From Nocardioides sp. WS12 (GTDB lineage: Bacteria > Actinomycetota > Actinomycetes > Propionibacteriales > Nocardioidaceae), in NCBI RefSeq assembly GCF_014108865.1, contig NZ_CP053928.1, forward strand, positions 558,001 to 622,000: 64,000 bases of DNA, in the 5' to 3' direction. Positions 15,756-24,733 of this stretch are shown piece after piece. How positions within the stretch are numbered: the stretch's first letter is position 1; each line of letters begins with the position of its first letter. The translations under genes and the position numbers were made by a program. The notes under the pieces are model-generated. The model saw only the letters and a list, made by a program, of their open reading frames with translations, searched no databases and was not told the origin of the DNA.

Positions 15756-18455
15756 GTGAGTCTCACGGACGACGCGCCGTCGTGGACCTCCGAGCCACCC
15801 GCGGAATGGGGTGACGGCCCCGCTGCGTACGCGCCCGGTGACGCCCCCCAGCAGTCCGCCGGCGGCCGCGTGCCGCCGCAGGACATGGCTGCCGAGCAGT
15901 CCGTGCTCGGCGCGATGCTCATCTCCAAGGACGCCATCGCCGACGTCGTCGAGGTCCTCCGCGGCCCCGACTACTACCGCCCGGCGCACGAGTCGATCCA
16001 CGAGACGATCCTCGACCTCTACAGCCGCGGCGAACCGGCCGACATGGTCACCGTCGCCGGCGAACTGCAACGGCGAGGTGAGCTCCAGAAGGTGGGCGGG
16101 GCGCCGTACCTCCACACCCTGGCCGCCAACGTCCCGATCGCCGCCAACGCCGGCTTCTACGCCGAGATCGTGCGCGAGAAGTCGATCCTGCGCCGCCTGG
16201 TCAACGCGGGCACCAAGATCGTCCAGATCAGCTACGCCGGCGAGGGCGACGTCGACAGCATCGTCAACGAGGCCCAGGCCGAGGTCTACCAGGTCACCGA
16301 CCGCCGCAAGGCCGAGGACTACGCGCCGCTCGGCGACATCATGGACGGCGTCCTCGACGAGATCGAGGCGATCGAGAACCGTGAGTCCGGCATCTACGGC
16401 GTCCCGACCGGCTTCGCCGACCTCGACGACCTGACCAACGGCCTGCACGCCGGCCAGATGATCGTTGTCGCCGCTCGACCGGCCATGGGCAAATCAACGC
16501 TGGCTCTCGATTTTTGCCGGGCGGCCTCGATCCACAACAACATGACCAGCGCGTTCTTCAGCCTCGAGATGACGCGCGCCGAGATCGTGATGCGACTCCT
16601 CTCGGCCGAAGCCCGCATCCCGCTGAACCACATCCGCAACGGCAAGATGGGCACCGAGGAGTGGGACCGCCTGGCCCGTCACGTCGCCAAGATCTCAGCG
16701 GCGCCGATGTTCATCGACGACTCCCCGAACATGACGATGACCGAGATCCGCGCCAAGGCGCGGCGGCTCAAGCAGAAGCACGACCTCCGCATCCTGGTCA
16801 TCGACTACCTGCAACTGATGAGCTCCGGCAAGAAGGTCGAGTCCCGTCAGCTCGAGGTCTCCGAGTTCTCGCGGCAGATGAAGCTGCTGGCCAAGGAGCT
16901 CGAGGTCCCGATCATCGCGCTCTCGCAGCTGAACCGTGGTCCCGAGCAGCGCGCTGACAAGAAGCCGATGATGAGCGACCTTCGTGAGTCCGGCTGCCTG
17001 ACTTCGGACACCCGGCTGATGCGCGCCGACACCAACGCCGAGATCAGCCTCGGTGAGCTGATGGAGACCGGCGCGACCGACGTCCCCGTATGGGCGCTCG
17101 ACGACCGGCTCAAGCTGGTGCCGCGGACTCTGACCCACGCGTTTCCGAGCGGCACGAAGCAGGTCTTCGAGGTGACCCTGGCCTCCGGTCGACGAGTGCA
17201 GGCCACAGGCAACCACCCGTTCCTGACCTACAACGGCTGGATGCCGCTGGCTGAGTTGCCCGAAGGCAGCCGCGTTGGCGTGATCCGGCACGTGCCGCCT
17301 CCGCTGGAGATCACGCCGAGGGACGCCGACGAAGTGGTCGTGCTGGCGCACATGCTGGGAGACGGATCCTTCGTCAAGCGGCAGCCGATCCGCTACGCGA
17401 GCCAGGATGAAGCGAACCTCACCGCTGTGGCCGAGGCCGCGAGCCGCCGATTCGGGATCACGGCGATCCGCGACGAGTACGCCGCCGCGCGCGTGACCAC
17501 ACTTCGTCTTCCGGCGCCGTACCGGCTCGCCCGTGGGCGACGGAACCCGATCGCCGCCTGGCTCGACGAGGACGGCCTGTTCGGGCTTCGCAGCCACGAG
17601 AAGTTCGTGCCGGACTGGGTGTTCTCATTGCCGAAGGAACAGGTCGGTCTGTTCATCCGGCACCTCTGGGCCACCGACGGATGCGTCCACTGGGACGAGA
17701 AGCGTCGTCTCGGGCGGCTTTTCTACGCGTCGACCAGCCGTCGACTCGTCGACGACCTTGCTCGCCTGCTCGGCCGCTACAACGTGTTCACCCGGGTCAA
17801 GCGGGTGCGCAAGGAGGGCTACCGCGACGGTTTCCATCTCCACATCTACGGCGTCGCGAACCAGCTGCGGTTCATCGACGAGATCGGCGTCCACGGCGCC
17901 CGTGGCGTGACGGCTACTCGCATCGGCGAACTGATTCGCGAGGTGCAGCCCAACACCAACACCGACACGATCCCGGTGGAGGTGTGGGACGACGTGCGGT
18001 CGATCCTCAGCGACCAGGGCATCACCCACCGCGACTTCGCGGCCGCGATGGAGACCCAGTTCTCCGGCTCCACCATGTGGAAGCACTCGCCGAGCCGGGA
18101 GCGCCTGGCCAAGGTCGCGACAGTGCTGGACTCTGCGGACCTCGAGGTCCTGGCCACCAATGACGTCTACTGGGACTCGATCAAGTCGATCGAGGCCGTC
18201 GGTGAGAAGCCGGTGTACGACGCCACCGTGCTGGGCGTCCACAACTTCGTCGCCGAAGGCATCGCCCTCCACAACAGCATTGAACAAGATGCGGACATGG
18301 TGATCCTGCTGCACCGCGAGGACGTCTACGAGAAGGAGTCGACCCGCCCCGGCGAGGCCGACCTGATCGTTGCCAAGCACCGTAACGGCGCCACTCGCGA
18401 TGTCACCGTGGCCTTCCAGGGTCACTACAGCCGCTTCGTCGACATGGCGCACTGA
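15756..18455 (+). CDS. dnaB: replicative DNA helicase DnaB, interrupted by an intein
   Basis: The precursor is 899 residues; removal of the 427-residue intein leaves a 472-residue helicase of normal size. The N-terminal primase-interacting domain (QDMAAEQSVLGAMLISKDAI) is followed by the RecA-like ATPase with Walker A ARPAMGKSTLALD (about residue 240) and Walker B ILVIDYLQLMS. The C-extein continues SIEQDADMVILLHRED to a standard end. The hexamer unwinds DNA at the replication fork. The start is GTG with a purine-rich ribosome-binding site. It is the last clearly housekeeping gene before the accessory region. Confidence 0.95.
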   Translation: MSLTDDAPSWTSEPPAEWGDGPAAYAPGDAPQQSAGGRVPPQDMAAEQSVLGAMLISKDAIADVVEVLRGPDYYRPAHESIHETILDLYSRGEPADMVTVAGELQRRGELQKVGGAPYLHTLAANVPIAANAGFYAEIVREKSILRRLVNAGTKIVQISYAGEGDVDSIVNEAQAEVYQVTDRRKAEDYAPLGDIMDGVLDEIEAIENRESGIYGVPTGFADLDDLTNGLHAGQMIVVAARPAMGKSTLALDFCRAASIHNNMTSAFFSLEMTRAEIVMRLLSAEARIPLNHIRNGKMGTEEWDRLARHVAKISAAPMFIDDSPNMTMTEIRAKARRLKQKHDLRILVIDYLQLMSSGKKVESRQLEVSEFSRQMKLLAKELEVPIIALSQLNRGPEQRADKKPMMSDLRESGCLTSDTRLMRADTNAEISLGELMETGATDVPVWALDDRLKLVPRTLTHAFPSGTKQVFEVTLASGRRVQATGNHPFLTYNGWMPLAELPEGSRVGVIRHVPPPLEITPRDADEVVVLAHMLGDGSFVKRQPIRYASQDEANLTAVAEAASRRFGITAIRDEYAAARVTTLRLPAPYRLARGRRNPIAAWLDEDGLFGLRSHEKFVPDWVFSLPKEQVGLFIRHLWATDGCVHWDEKRRLGRLFYASTSRRLVDDLARLLGRYNVFTRVKRVRKEGYRDGFHLHIYGVANQLRFIDEIGVHGARGVTATRIGELIREVQPNTNTDTIPVEVWDDVRSILSDQGITHRDFAAAMETQFSGSTMWKHSPSRERLAKVATVLDSADLEVLATNDVYWDSIKSIEAVGEKPVYDATVLGVHNFVAEGIALHNSIEQDADMVILLHREDVYEKESTRPGEADLIVAKHRNGATRDVTVAFQGHYSRFVDMAH
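16995..18275 (+). other. intein with LAGLIDADG homing endonuclease inside DnaB
   Basis: The insertion lies between RESG and SIEQD of DnaB, the same site as the well-known cyanobacterial DnaB intein. Residue 1 is Cys (CLTSDTRLM), block B contains ATGNHPFLT, and the C-terminus is GVHNFVAEGIALHN followed by the +1 Ser, so all splice-junction residues are present. Two dodecapeptide motifs, VVLAHMLGDGSF (about DnaB residue 529) and LFIRHLWATDGC (about 632), each keep an acidic residue, so the homing endonuclease looks intact. GC content is close to that of the host gene. Confidence 0.95.
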
Positions 18456-18740
18456 CCCGTGCTGCGAGTGGCGCTACTTTGCGCAGTTCGCAGTTGAATC
18501 ACCACTTCACGCAGTCTTTGGTGGTTGATGCAGCCATTCTCCGCAACCGAGAACAGCTGTTGGCTGGTGAGCACGGTACGAAAGTGTCAGCGGCGACGAC
18601 ACAAGTTCGTTGGTGGAATCTGAATACGCGTACAGGACAGCAGCAGACGTCGGCGACGGGGAGCGATCGTGACCGCATGTGGCGTTGAGCAGTCCGTGGC
18701 GTGGGACGACTCGACCAGCGCGTGGCTGAGGCAGCTCCGT

Positions 18741-19001
18741 TTAGGCGGAAGGCCTTAGCCAGGACAGTACGGCGGCATTCGCGCGCTCGAACTCTTGGTC
18801 GCCGGTGATGAGGCTCAGTGCCTTCGTGAGGCCGGTGTAGACGCCCCCGGACATCAGGGCGTTCGACTTGGTCATCTGGTAATCGCTGCTGTTTGGGTGC
18901 GCGTCGGTTTCTCGGAAGGAGGCGAAGGCGCGCTGGGCGTTCGCCTCAGCCTCGGCGACCTCGATGCGCAGCTGCTGCTCGAACTCAGTGATATCGATCA
19001 T
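18741..19001 (-). CDS. small hypothetical protein
   Basis: The 86-residue product is acidic and mostly helical (MIDITEFEQQLRIEVAEAEA) and ends SWLRPSA. No family was recognised. GGAGAA stands 5 bases ahead of the ATG. It lies 140 bases downstream of, and co-directional with, the 337-residue unknown at 19142-20155, and may share its transcript. Both follow the CBASS operon on the same strand. Confidence 0.6.
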   Translation of the reverse strand: MIDITEFEQQLRIEVAEAEANAQRAFASFRETDAHPNSSDYQMTKSNALMSGGVYTGLTKALSLITGDQEFERANAAVLSWLRPSA

Positions 19002-19141
19002 GGCTTCTCCATACTTTCATCGCTCGATGTGGATCTGGTGGCTTTGACGGTGGCGCTGCATGCCGCCTATTTGGTGTGGACCCGAAGATGGGCGCAGTTC
19101 GTTTGGGTCTCGTCGCTTGGCTTGGTTTGGAGCCGGTGGGA

Positions 19142-20155
19142 CTATTGCTTGAGGCTGTACACGCGGTCGCGGACGAGGAGCGGCTTGTCCACGGGACCGC
19201 AGATGGTTGGGTGAATCCAGATGGCTCGCTTCACCCAATCATCGTTTTCTTTGTATGGCTGCTGTCGCCAGTGTCCGCGACGAATCCACCGATGGGTCCA
19301 CTCCACGTCTCGGACTCCGGCGCCGGGGTAGGTCTTGCGTCGCAGGGCGATGACCGACACCTTCCGTGCTTCTTGGTTGCGACGCTGCAACTGTCGCCGA
19401 ACTTGTCGGGTGGGTTCCTCGTGGTCGACGGTGACGATGGACTGCTGCATGAGCCTCCACATTGCGACCAGCCACCGTGTGACGGGGTCGGGGTGGAACC
19501 CGAAGTCGAGGTCGGGTACATCGTCCTCGTGTGCTTGCGAGCCGTCCTGTCGGAGAATGTGGAGGCGCACAGACCCGTCGGGTTCCTCGCGCTGCTCCGC
19601 ATGGATGTTCGTCGGCAGCGCTGAAGCGAAGGTCTGTTTCTTTGGTAGCGGCTTTCCGATGCTGGCAGCAAGGAGTGCGGACGGCATGAATCGAGGCAGG
19701 CTCGCGGGGATGGTCACGCCCTGCTCGTTGTTGTAGTAGTCGTTGGGGTCGTACTTATCGGTCAGCATCAGCATGTTGACCTGTCCGCCGGAGGTCATCC
19801 AGAGAACAGCGTTGATGACGATGAGCCGTCCGAACGTATCGACCTGACCCACACCGCCGGGGATGAGAACGAATCCGTGTGAGGACGGCAAGTCTTCGGC
19901 GAGGAGTTCCTCAGTTGGTAGTGACCCGGCAGCGGCTGTCACGACGTCACGCATCTGCGGGTCGACGTAGAAGGTCTCGGCCATCTCGGTGGCTCGCTGC
20001 CATCGCTCCATTAAGACGTCGGGTGGCCCGATGTTCGTGGGCGCTGCGTCCTCGATGAATGCCTGCGCCATGCCTTCAAGATGAGGGCGGCCTGGACCGG
20101 GTCGGAACGCCTCGCGGAACTCGGTGTGCGCCAGCAGCGCGTCGACGGCTGCCAT
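19142..20155 (-). CDS. conserved actinobacterial hypothetical protein
   Basis: The 337-residue product has no recognisable catalytic motif. The C-terminal part (TYPGAGVRDVEWTHRW, WRQQPY, WIHPTICGPVDKPL, then RDRVYSLKQ) matches from memory a family widespread in actinobacteria and their phages whose function is unknown. An internal Glu/Pro/Arg-rich linker separates a helical N-terminal half from this tail. The gene starts 119 bases after the stop of the CBASS effector gene, in the same orientation, so it may be read through from the operon, but it is not a known CBASS component. Confidence 0.6.
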   Translation of the reverse strand: MAAVDALLAHTEFREAFRPGPGRPHLEGMAQAFIEDAAPTNIGPPDVLMERWQRATEMAETFYVDPQMRDVVTAAAGSLPTEELLAEDLPSSHGFVLIPGGVGQVDTFGRLIVINAVLWMTSGGQVNMLMLTDKYDPNDYYNNEQGVTIPASLPRFMPSALLAASIGKPLPKKQTFASALPTNIHAEQREEPDGSVRLHILRQDGSQAHEDDVPDLDFGFHPDPVTRWLVAMWRLMQQSIVTVDHEEPTRQVRRQLQRRNQEARKVSVIALRRKTYPGAGVRDVEWTHRWIRRGHWRQQPYKENDDWVKRAIWIHPTICGPVDKPLLVRDRVYSLKQ

Positions 20156-20274
20156 GCGCTAGGTCCCTGCAGCGCAGGGGGACGCGGCCCAGGAGCGCTC
20201 GTTGCGAGAGACACCTGGAACGCTGCCTAGTAACCAGATGGGGGCGTCAACAAGCCTGTGAGGAGGGGGCATGG

Positions 20275-21735
20275 TCAGTAGCCGGAAGCTTGGCCCACGG
20301 GCGCGTAGCCCCATCCGACGTGCTCGTAGATGGTCGTTGTCGGCAGCAGGTTCCACTCGTGCCCCAGCATCAGAGCGATGCCGGCGGGTGCCGCGATGAA
20401 CAGATGGATGTGTCGGGTATCGGATTCGCGGACTGTCTCGCGTACGGCGTTCCGCGCCTGTCCGACCCAGTTGACAGCCCACGCTGGACCCGGAACGGTA
20501 CTGCCGACCGCGCCTTCAGGCACCGACAAGGTCGTGATCTGCTTGATGGGTATCCCTGCCTGTTCGACGTGTTTCCGGACGTCGTCCGTGGCCGGTGTTG
20601 CGAGTTCAATGACCACCGCGAGGTCTGGCCCGAGGTCCAGTTCGGTGTGCCTGACGTCGAGGTTCGCGTCAGTTGGCTGTGCGTTCGTTGTCCATTCGGT
20701 GCCGTTCTGGTCGACTGACAGAACCCAGCCCGCAACCTTGGGGAACGTGCGTCCGACGGCAAAGTGCATGGGTAGACGCATGGCGGCAACGATGCGCAGA
20801 TGACGGCAGTCGAATGCCGACAGTTCGGCCTTGGCGTCGGACAACAGGGTTTGCACTCGCAGGTCCCAGTCTGCGGGATCGGCAAGTTGTCGACGCGAGA
20901 ATGGATCGTCACCCTCGTAGAGGTCGACTATGTCAATGCTGGCGTTCGGCCGATGTGTGGTCTTCACGTGGTCGATGGCATTCACGGTCAGCAGGAGTTG
21001 TCCGCCGCGCGCGACGAGGCCCAGGTCGGTCATTTCGGAGAGAATCTCGGACCTCGTGCGTTCCCGCACGCCGGTCTTGACCCAGTTCCTCACCATGGCT
21101 TGTGCTTGGCTGACCGCAGCCGCGTCACCGCGCAGACCCGCAAGCTTCATGACAGTTCCGCACCGTTCGGCCCAGGACGTTGGCGCTTCACTGTTGCGGA
21201 AGCGGACACAGGCGACGAACTCGCGGACTTCCTCGACGGGTGCCTTCAGGTGCTCTGCCCATTCGGCCAGCTGCATCCTCGCCTTCGCCTTTGTTCCGAG
21301 TTCTTCGAGGGCGGCCAGGGAGACGCGACCAGAGTCCTTGTCGATCATCGAGAGCAAGGGATCGGAGTGGTCGAAGTTCTTGTTCGACAGCAGTTCCAAC
21401 TCGTAGGGTGCGCCTCCAGTCGAAAGTGTCCGCCATGTCTCGTGGAATTGCTTGAGTGGGCTCTTTCCGCGCGGGGTTCGGGTTGTTGTGAGCCATCGGC
21501 TGTCGATGACGACGTTGTTGTAAACACCGGCTTTCACTTGGATCCATCGCGTCGGCCGTCCAGATTCCACGGTGGGACGAACGACGATGTCATCGAACGC
21601 GCCACCGGCGGCGTCTTCGATGTGAACCGACTCAAGCTCGGGGTCAGTGAGGACCTGCAGCGCTTCGTAGAGCCCGATGATGTGTTGGTAGTCGTCACCC
21701 CGCAATACGGCGGCGCGGGGACGGAGCGCGGTCAC
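20275..21735 (-). CDS. cap4: Cap4-type CBASS effector: nuclease domain fused to SAVED sensor
   Basis: The 486-residue product starts at a GTG overlapping the TRIP13-like gene stop (GTGA). The N-terminal part (RGDDYQHIIGLYEALQVLTD, then FDDIVVRPTVES and RWIQVKAG) has the acidic and QxK pattern of PD-(D/E)xK endonucleases as in Cap4/DUF4297 proteins. The C-terminal domain ends HLFIAAPAGIALMLGHEWN and YEHVGWGYAPVGQASGY, the hallmark of SAVED domains, which bind cyclic oligonucleotides. On binding the signal made by the CD-NTase, Cap4 proteins cut double-stranded DNA without specificity, killing the infected cell. It is last in the four-gene operon. Confidence 0.85.
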   Translation of the reverse strand: MTALRPRAAVLRGDDYQHIIGLYEALQVLTDPELESVHIEDAAGGAFDDIVVRPTVESGRPTRWIQVKAGVYNNVVIDSRWLTTTRTPRGKSPLKQFHETWRTLSTGGAPYELELLSNKNFDHSDPLLSMIDKDSGRVSLAALEELGTKAKARMQLAEWAEHLKAPVEEVREFVACVRFRNSEAPTSWAERCGTVMKLAGLRGDAAAVSQAQAMVRNWVKTGVRERTRSEILSEMTDLGLVARGGQLLLTVNAIDHVKTTHRPNASIDIVDLYEGDDPFSRRQLADPADWDLRVQTLLSDAKAELSAFDCRHLRIVAAMRLPMHFAVGRTFPKVAGWVLSVDQNGTEWTTNAQPTDANLDVRHTELDLGPDLAVVIELATPATDDVRKHVEQAGIPIKQITTLSVPEGAVGSTVPGPAWAVNWVGQARNAVRETVRESDTRHIHLFIAAPAGIALMLGHEWNLLPTTTIYEHVGWGYAPVGQASGY

Positions 21736-22670
21736 GATGCGGCGGCGTCGTTGAACTCGGGCGTGGGGTCCATGTCGGATGCCACGTTGAGGATCAGATC
21801 GGCGCTCAGCGCCTGATCGGGGTATGCCGCCAGGATCGCGGTTGGAACGAGGCGCTGGGTGAGGTCGGAGAAGGTGAAACCGGGACGCTTGGCGCCTTGG
21901 GGGCCGGTCGCCAACACGAGCTTGTCGAGGGACTCTGGGGAAATCCCGTACCCCTCCAGAGCGTCGGACAGCACCTGCTTCCGCTGGGCGTCGTTTGGTC
22001 GACGAAACGAGAAGACCGCGGCTGCGCGTCGTCGGACTGCCGGATCGAGCGCCGCAAGCCGGTTGGTGCACATCACGACGAGCAGCGGGAGGCCGGTGCC
22101 AGCGAAGTCGTCGATGCCCTGCAGGAAGGCGTCAACCCCGGCTCGGTCCTCGTGGTGCATCTGCGTGGCCTCGCGCGATTGGACCAACGCGTCCGCCTCG
22201 TCTACGACGAGGACGGTGATCCCGAGGAGCCGGCCGTCGGCCGAGCGGCCCATCTTGGCCTCGCTCGTGACCTCGTTGAATGCCTTGCCGATGAGGTTGG
22301 TCATCTCGCCGACATGTCCCTCGCCGCGCGTGGTCAACTTCAACCGGTAAAGAGTCACGTCGACCCCGAGTTGCTCGGCGAGGTCACATCCGAAACTCTC
22401 GGCGAGCGCGGACTTGCCCGACCCGACATCGCCCGCGAAGAGCAAGAGCGGAGCGCGGTCCTTCAGCAGGGTGAGCGCGACGTTGCCGCTGAAGTTGAGG
22501 TTGTGGTGCTGCTGTGCCCAGGCGTCAATCTTGCTGGGATCGGCAAGGACCGCGGCTTCCTTTCGGAGGCGCGACTTGTGGTCGTCCAGTCCCACGAGTC
22601 GCTTGTAGCGGGCGCTTCGGACTGGCTCCGGCAATGTGATGACTTCATGGAAGAGGTCGCTGGTGCCCAT
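21732..22670 (-). CDS. cap6: TRIP13/Pch2-like AAA+ ATPase of type III CBASS
   Basis: The 312-residue AAA+ protein has Walker A FAGDVGSGKSALAES, Walker B TVLVVDEADALVQS, sensor region LLVVMCTNRLAALDPAVRRR with the arginine finger, and a lid domain. In type III CBASS this ATPase remodels the HORMA protein and so resets or limits CD-NTase activation. It lies between the HORMA and Cap4 genes, overlapping the latter by 4 bases. Confidence 0.88.
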   Translation of the reverse strand: MGTSDLFHEVITLPEPVRSARYKRLVGLDDHKSRLRKEAAVLADPSKIDAWAQQHHNLNFSGNVALTLLKDRAPLLLFAGDVGSGKSALAESFGCDLAEQLGVDVTLYRLKLTTRGEGHVGEMTNLIGKAFNEVTSEAKMGRSADGRLLGITVLVVDEADALVQSREATQMHHEDRAGVDAFLQGIDDFAGTGLPLLVVMCTNRLAALDPAVRRRAAAVFSFRRPNDAQRKQVLSDALEGYGISPESLDKLVLATGPQGAKRPGFTFSDLTQRLVPTAILAAYPDQALSADLILNVASDMDPTPEFNDAAAS

Positions 22671-22824
22671 GTGACTGTTCCTTAGGTTCGTGGCGGTCTA
22701 TCGCTCGCGTGCCTGTGAGAACGCGCAAGCGTGGTCTGGGGTCGGTGGGGATGTTGGGCGCCGATGGCGTTTCGCGTCGTGGAGACACAAATGTTTCGGC
22801 GACGACCGTGTGGCTGCCCGAGGG

Positions 22825-23325
22825 CTAGTGAGTGCGGTAGATCTCGCGGCCCAGACCGACGCCGTTGCGGGCGTAGGAGTGGCCACCGGTAGTGATCCCG
22901 CCGTAGGAGGACGGCTCCGCCGCCCCAGCCCGCTGGACCGGAAGGTCCCGCTCGAACGAGTCACGATCGGCCTGAGCCAAGCTCGAGTAGGTCGAGTTGG
23001 TGATCAAGTACGAGTAGAACGTCAGGTTGCTGACGTCCATATTCGGTAGACCCCCAGGTGCGCCGTCGGTCAGATGGCCTCCTGCGAGAGCCTGGTAGCG
23101 GAGGTAGTACTTCCACACGTCGCCGTTCCGGAATCCGAACTTGACCTCCTTGAGGTAGCCCGCCTTCAAGTACTGCGCGACCTCTTCGACGAACAGAGGG
23201 ATTTGATCGAGGGCTGGGTATCCGGTCCTCGTGTTCATGTTCCGCAGATCCGCGCCCATCTTGCTCGCGATCTGACGCGTGTCGGTGATGGTCAGCGTCG
23301 TCGATCGAGACATCGAGGTAGTCAT
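22825..23325 (-). CDS. cap7: bacterial HORMA-domain protein (CD-NTase activator)
   Basis: The 166-residue product opens with SRSTTLTITDTRQIASKMGAD and has the sheet-and-tail layout of bacterial HORMA family proteins: LRNMNTRTGYPALDQIPLFVEEV, LKEVKFGFRN, WKYYLRYQAL, FYSYLITNSTYSSL. In related systems the HORMA protein senses a phage peptide, closes, binds the CD-NTase and activates it. The ATG at 23325 is 5 bases after the CD-NTase stop codon region, preceded by GGGGG. The identification rests on sequence pattern and on its fixed place between CD-NTase and TRIP13-like genes. Confidence 0.82.
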   Translation of the reverse strand: MTTSMSRSTTLTITDTRQIASKMGADLRNMNTRTGYPALDQIPLFVEEVAQYLKAGYLKEVKFGFRNGDVWKYYLRYQALAGGHLTDGAPGGLPNMDVSNLTFYSYLITNSTYSSLAQADRDSFERDLPVQRAGAAEPSSYGGITTGGHSYARNGVGLGREIYRTH

Positions 23326-23327
23326 CG

Positions 23328-24329
23328 TCACGCCCCCGAAAAGGTCGGGCCGAACAGGGTTCGCCACGCATCCACTGCGTCGCCCTTGTTCATCGCCATG
23401 CTCGCCCATGTCACCTGGTCGAGTGCCTCCGTACAACGCTGCACCAGTCGCTGACGGTCGAGGTCGGTGTAACCCTTGGCGACGTTGTTCGCCGGGTTCA
23501 CAGGGTCCCAGATTTGGATCGGGTCGTACGACTTCGCGACGTCGCTCGCCGTGTAGTAGTCGGAGAACACGATCGGGGTGCGCAGTTCGGTCTTGGCGAT
23601 GAACCCGAGGAACTGCTCGAACGCTCGGGGGTAGTCGTCGAGGGCGAACGGTTCGCTGTTCCAGCCGTGGTCCCAGAGGTGGGCCACGATCAACTCGGCC
23701 ATGAAGCTCTTGAAGCGGAGGTCTACCCCCGCCACGAGGCTCTCCTGCTTCGCGCGGCTGATGAACTGCTTCACCAAACGGATGAACTCCTTGTAGTTGC
23801 TGCCGGCGAGGGCCTTCCGCTTGTTGAGGAAGTCCAGGTGCAGCGTCACGGAGGTCAGCACCCGGTCGCCGCTCTGCGTCACCAGGTAACCGCGATCGTT
23901 GCCCTCGCCCTCGTAGAGGACTGGGGCCACGTCGATCTTCAACCCGCTGTCGCGCATCGTGATCGCGACCGCGTGCTGGGAGATCTCAAAGTCGCTCGAC
24001 TCCTTCGTCGCTCCGTACACCTCGATGCAACGGTCACGCAGCCACGTCAGCAGCTGGGATTCGTTTGCGCTGACACCGCCGACAGCGCCCGCGCGAACGT
24101 AGGCGGCCACGTCGGCGTCCGAGCTGCTTCGGATCGCAGTGTGCTTTGCCACGCTTCCCGACGCGCGCATCTTGACGAGGTCGTAGTCGGGGTGTTGCGC
24201 GATGTAGGTCTCGAGGCGGGTACGCAGGTGGTTGACCTGCACACGTCGCGCCTTGGCTGTCTCCGATGGAAGGTTCACGCGGTTTAGGGCGTAGTCGGAC
24301 AGCGTCCGATGTGTCACGTGCTCATGCAT
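23328..24329 (-). CDS. cdnA: CD-NTase (cGAS/DncV-like nucleotidyltransferase) of type III CBASS
   Basis: The 333-residue product has the polymerase-beta-like motif GSVAKHTAIRSSSDADVAAYV in which GS and the two metal-binding Asp residues (SDADV) are plain, and the third acidic residue in LKIDVAPVLYEG. The C-terminal half (FKSFMAELIVAHLWDHGW, FSDYYTASDVAKSY, IWDPVNPANNVAKG) is the helical OAS1-like domain. These enzymes make cyclic di- or trinucleotides on phage infection. The ATG at 24329 has AGGAA upstream. It leads the operon; the clade, and so the precise signal, cannot be assigned by eye, and the symbol is generic. Confidence 0.9.
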   Translation of the reverse strand: MHEHVTHRTLSDYALNRVNLPSETAKARRVQVNHLRTRLETYIAQHPDYDLVKMRASGSVAKHTAIRSSSDADVAAYVRAGAVGGVSANESQLLTWLRDRCIEVYGATKESSDFEISQHAVAITMRDSGLKIDVAPVLYEGEGNDRGYLVTQSGDRVLTSVTLHLDFLNKRKALAGSNYKEFIRLVKQFISRAKQESLVAGVDLRFKSFMAELIVAHLWDHGWNSEPFALDDYPRAFEQFLGFIAKTELRTPIVFSDYYTASDVAKSYDPIQIWDPVNPANNVAKGYTDLDRQRLVQRCTEALDQVTWASMAMNKGDAVDAWRTLFGPTFSGA

Positions 24330-24733
24330 TGAGCGTTCCTGCTTTCGACGAAGTGTTGTCGAAGGCGACTGGGATGCAGAGACGGACTGAACCCACCAGA
24401 GGTCGCGAAGGCTTCTCGGATCTGGCAGAAAAGGTCTATGGTGATGTTCTCTACGCAACACCAGTGGGCCTCGTTCAGACCTCGTCTGACCGAGGCCTTC
24501 TGTTTTGGTATGAAGTTTTGGGCTGATTCAGCGGCATCGCGTGTCGAGCGCTGCCATCTCGGCCATCATTAGTTCTAGCACTCGGGGACCCTGAGCGCCA
24601 GTTACCATTCGAACTAGTGTGCGAGGGATCTCGATGGTCCGATCCCGCACTCGTGAGGGCCGCTCAGAGTGACCCTCAGGATGGAATCATACACCCGAAA
24701 ACGCGCTACACTGTAACGAGATCGGTAACAACC
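24330..24733. other. divergent intergenic region between CBASS and toxin-antitoxin operons
   Basis: No gene is supported here. The region must hold the leftward CBASS promoter and the rightward higBA promoter. It contains one strong hairpin with a T-rich tail on the plus strand (separate entry). GTAAC occurs twice, 12 bases apart, just before the toxin start and could be an operator for the antitoxin, but this is weak. Confidence 0.4.
24467..24506 (+). terminator. hairpin terminator, possibly of a very short transcript
   Basis: Fourteen-base arms (24467-24480 and 24484-24497) pair completely around a CTC loop and are followed by TTCTGTTTT. A -10-like TATGGT at about 24438 suggests that the transcript reading into it could be only about 55-60 nt, as no gene precedes it on this strand. 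Terminator call is good; the small RNA is speculative. Confidence 0.55.

Noticed and set aside
18456..18740. Search for an attachment site or integrase after dnaB
   Set aside because: No tRNA gene, no repeat matching sequence further right, and no integrase-like frame were found.
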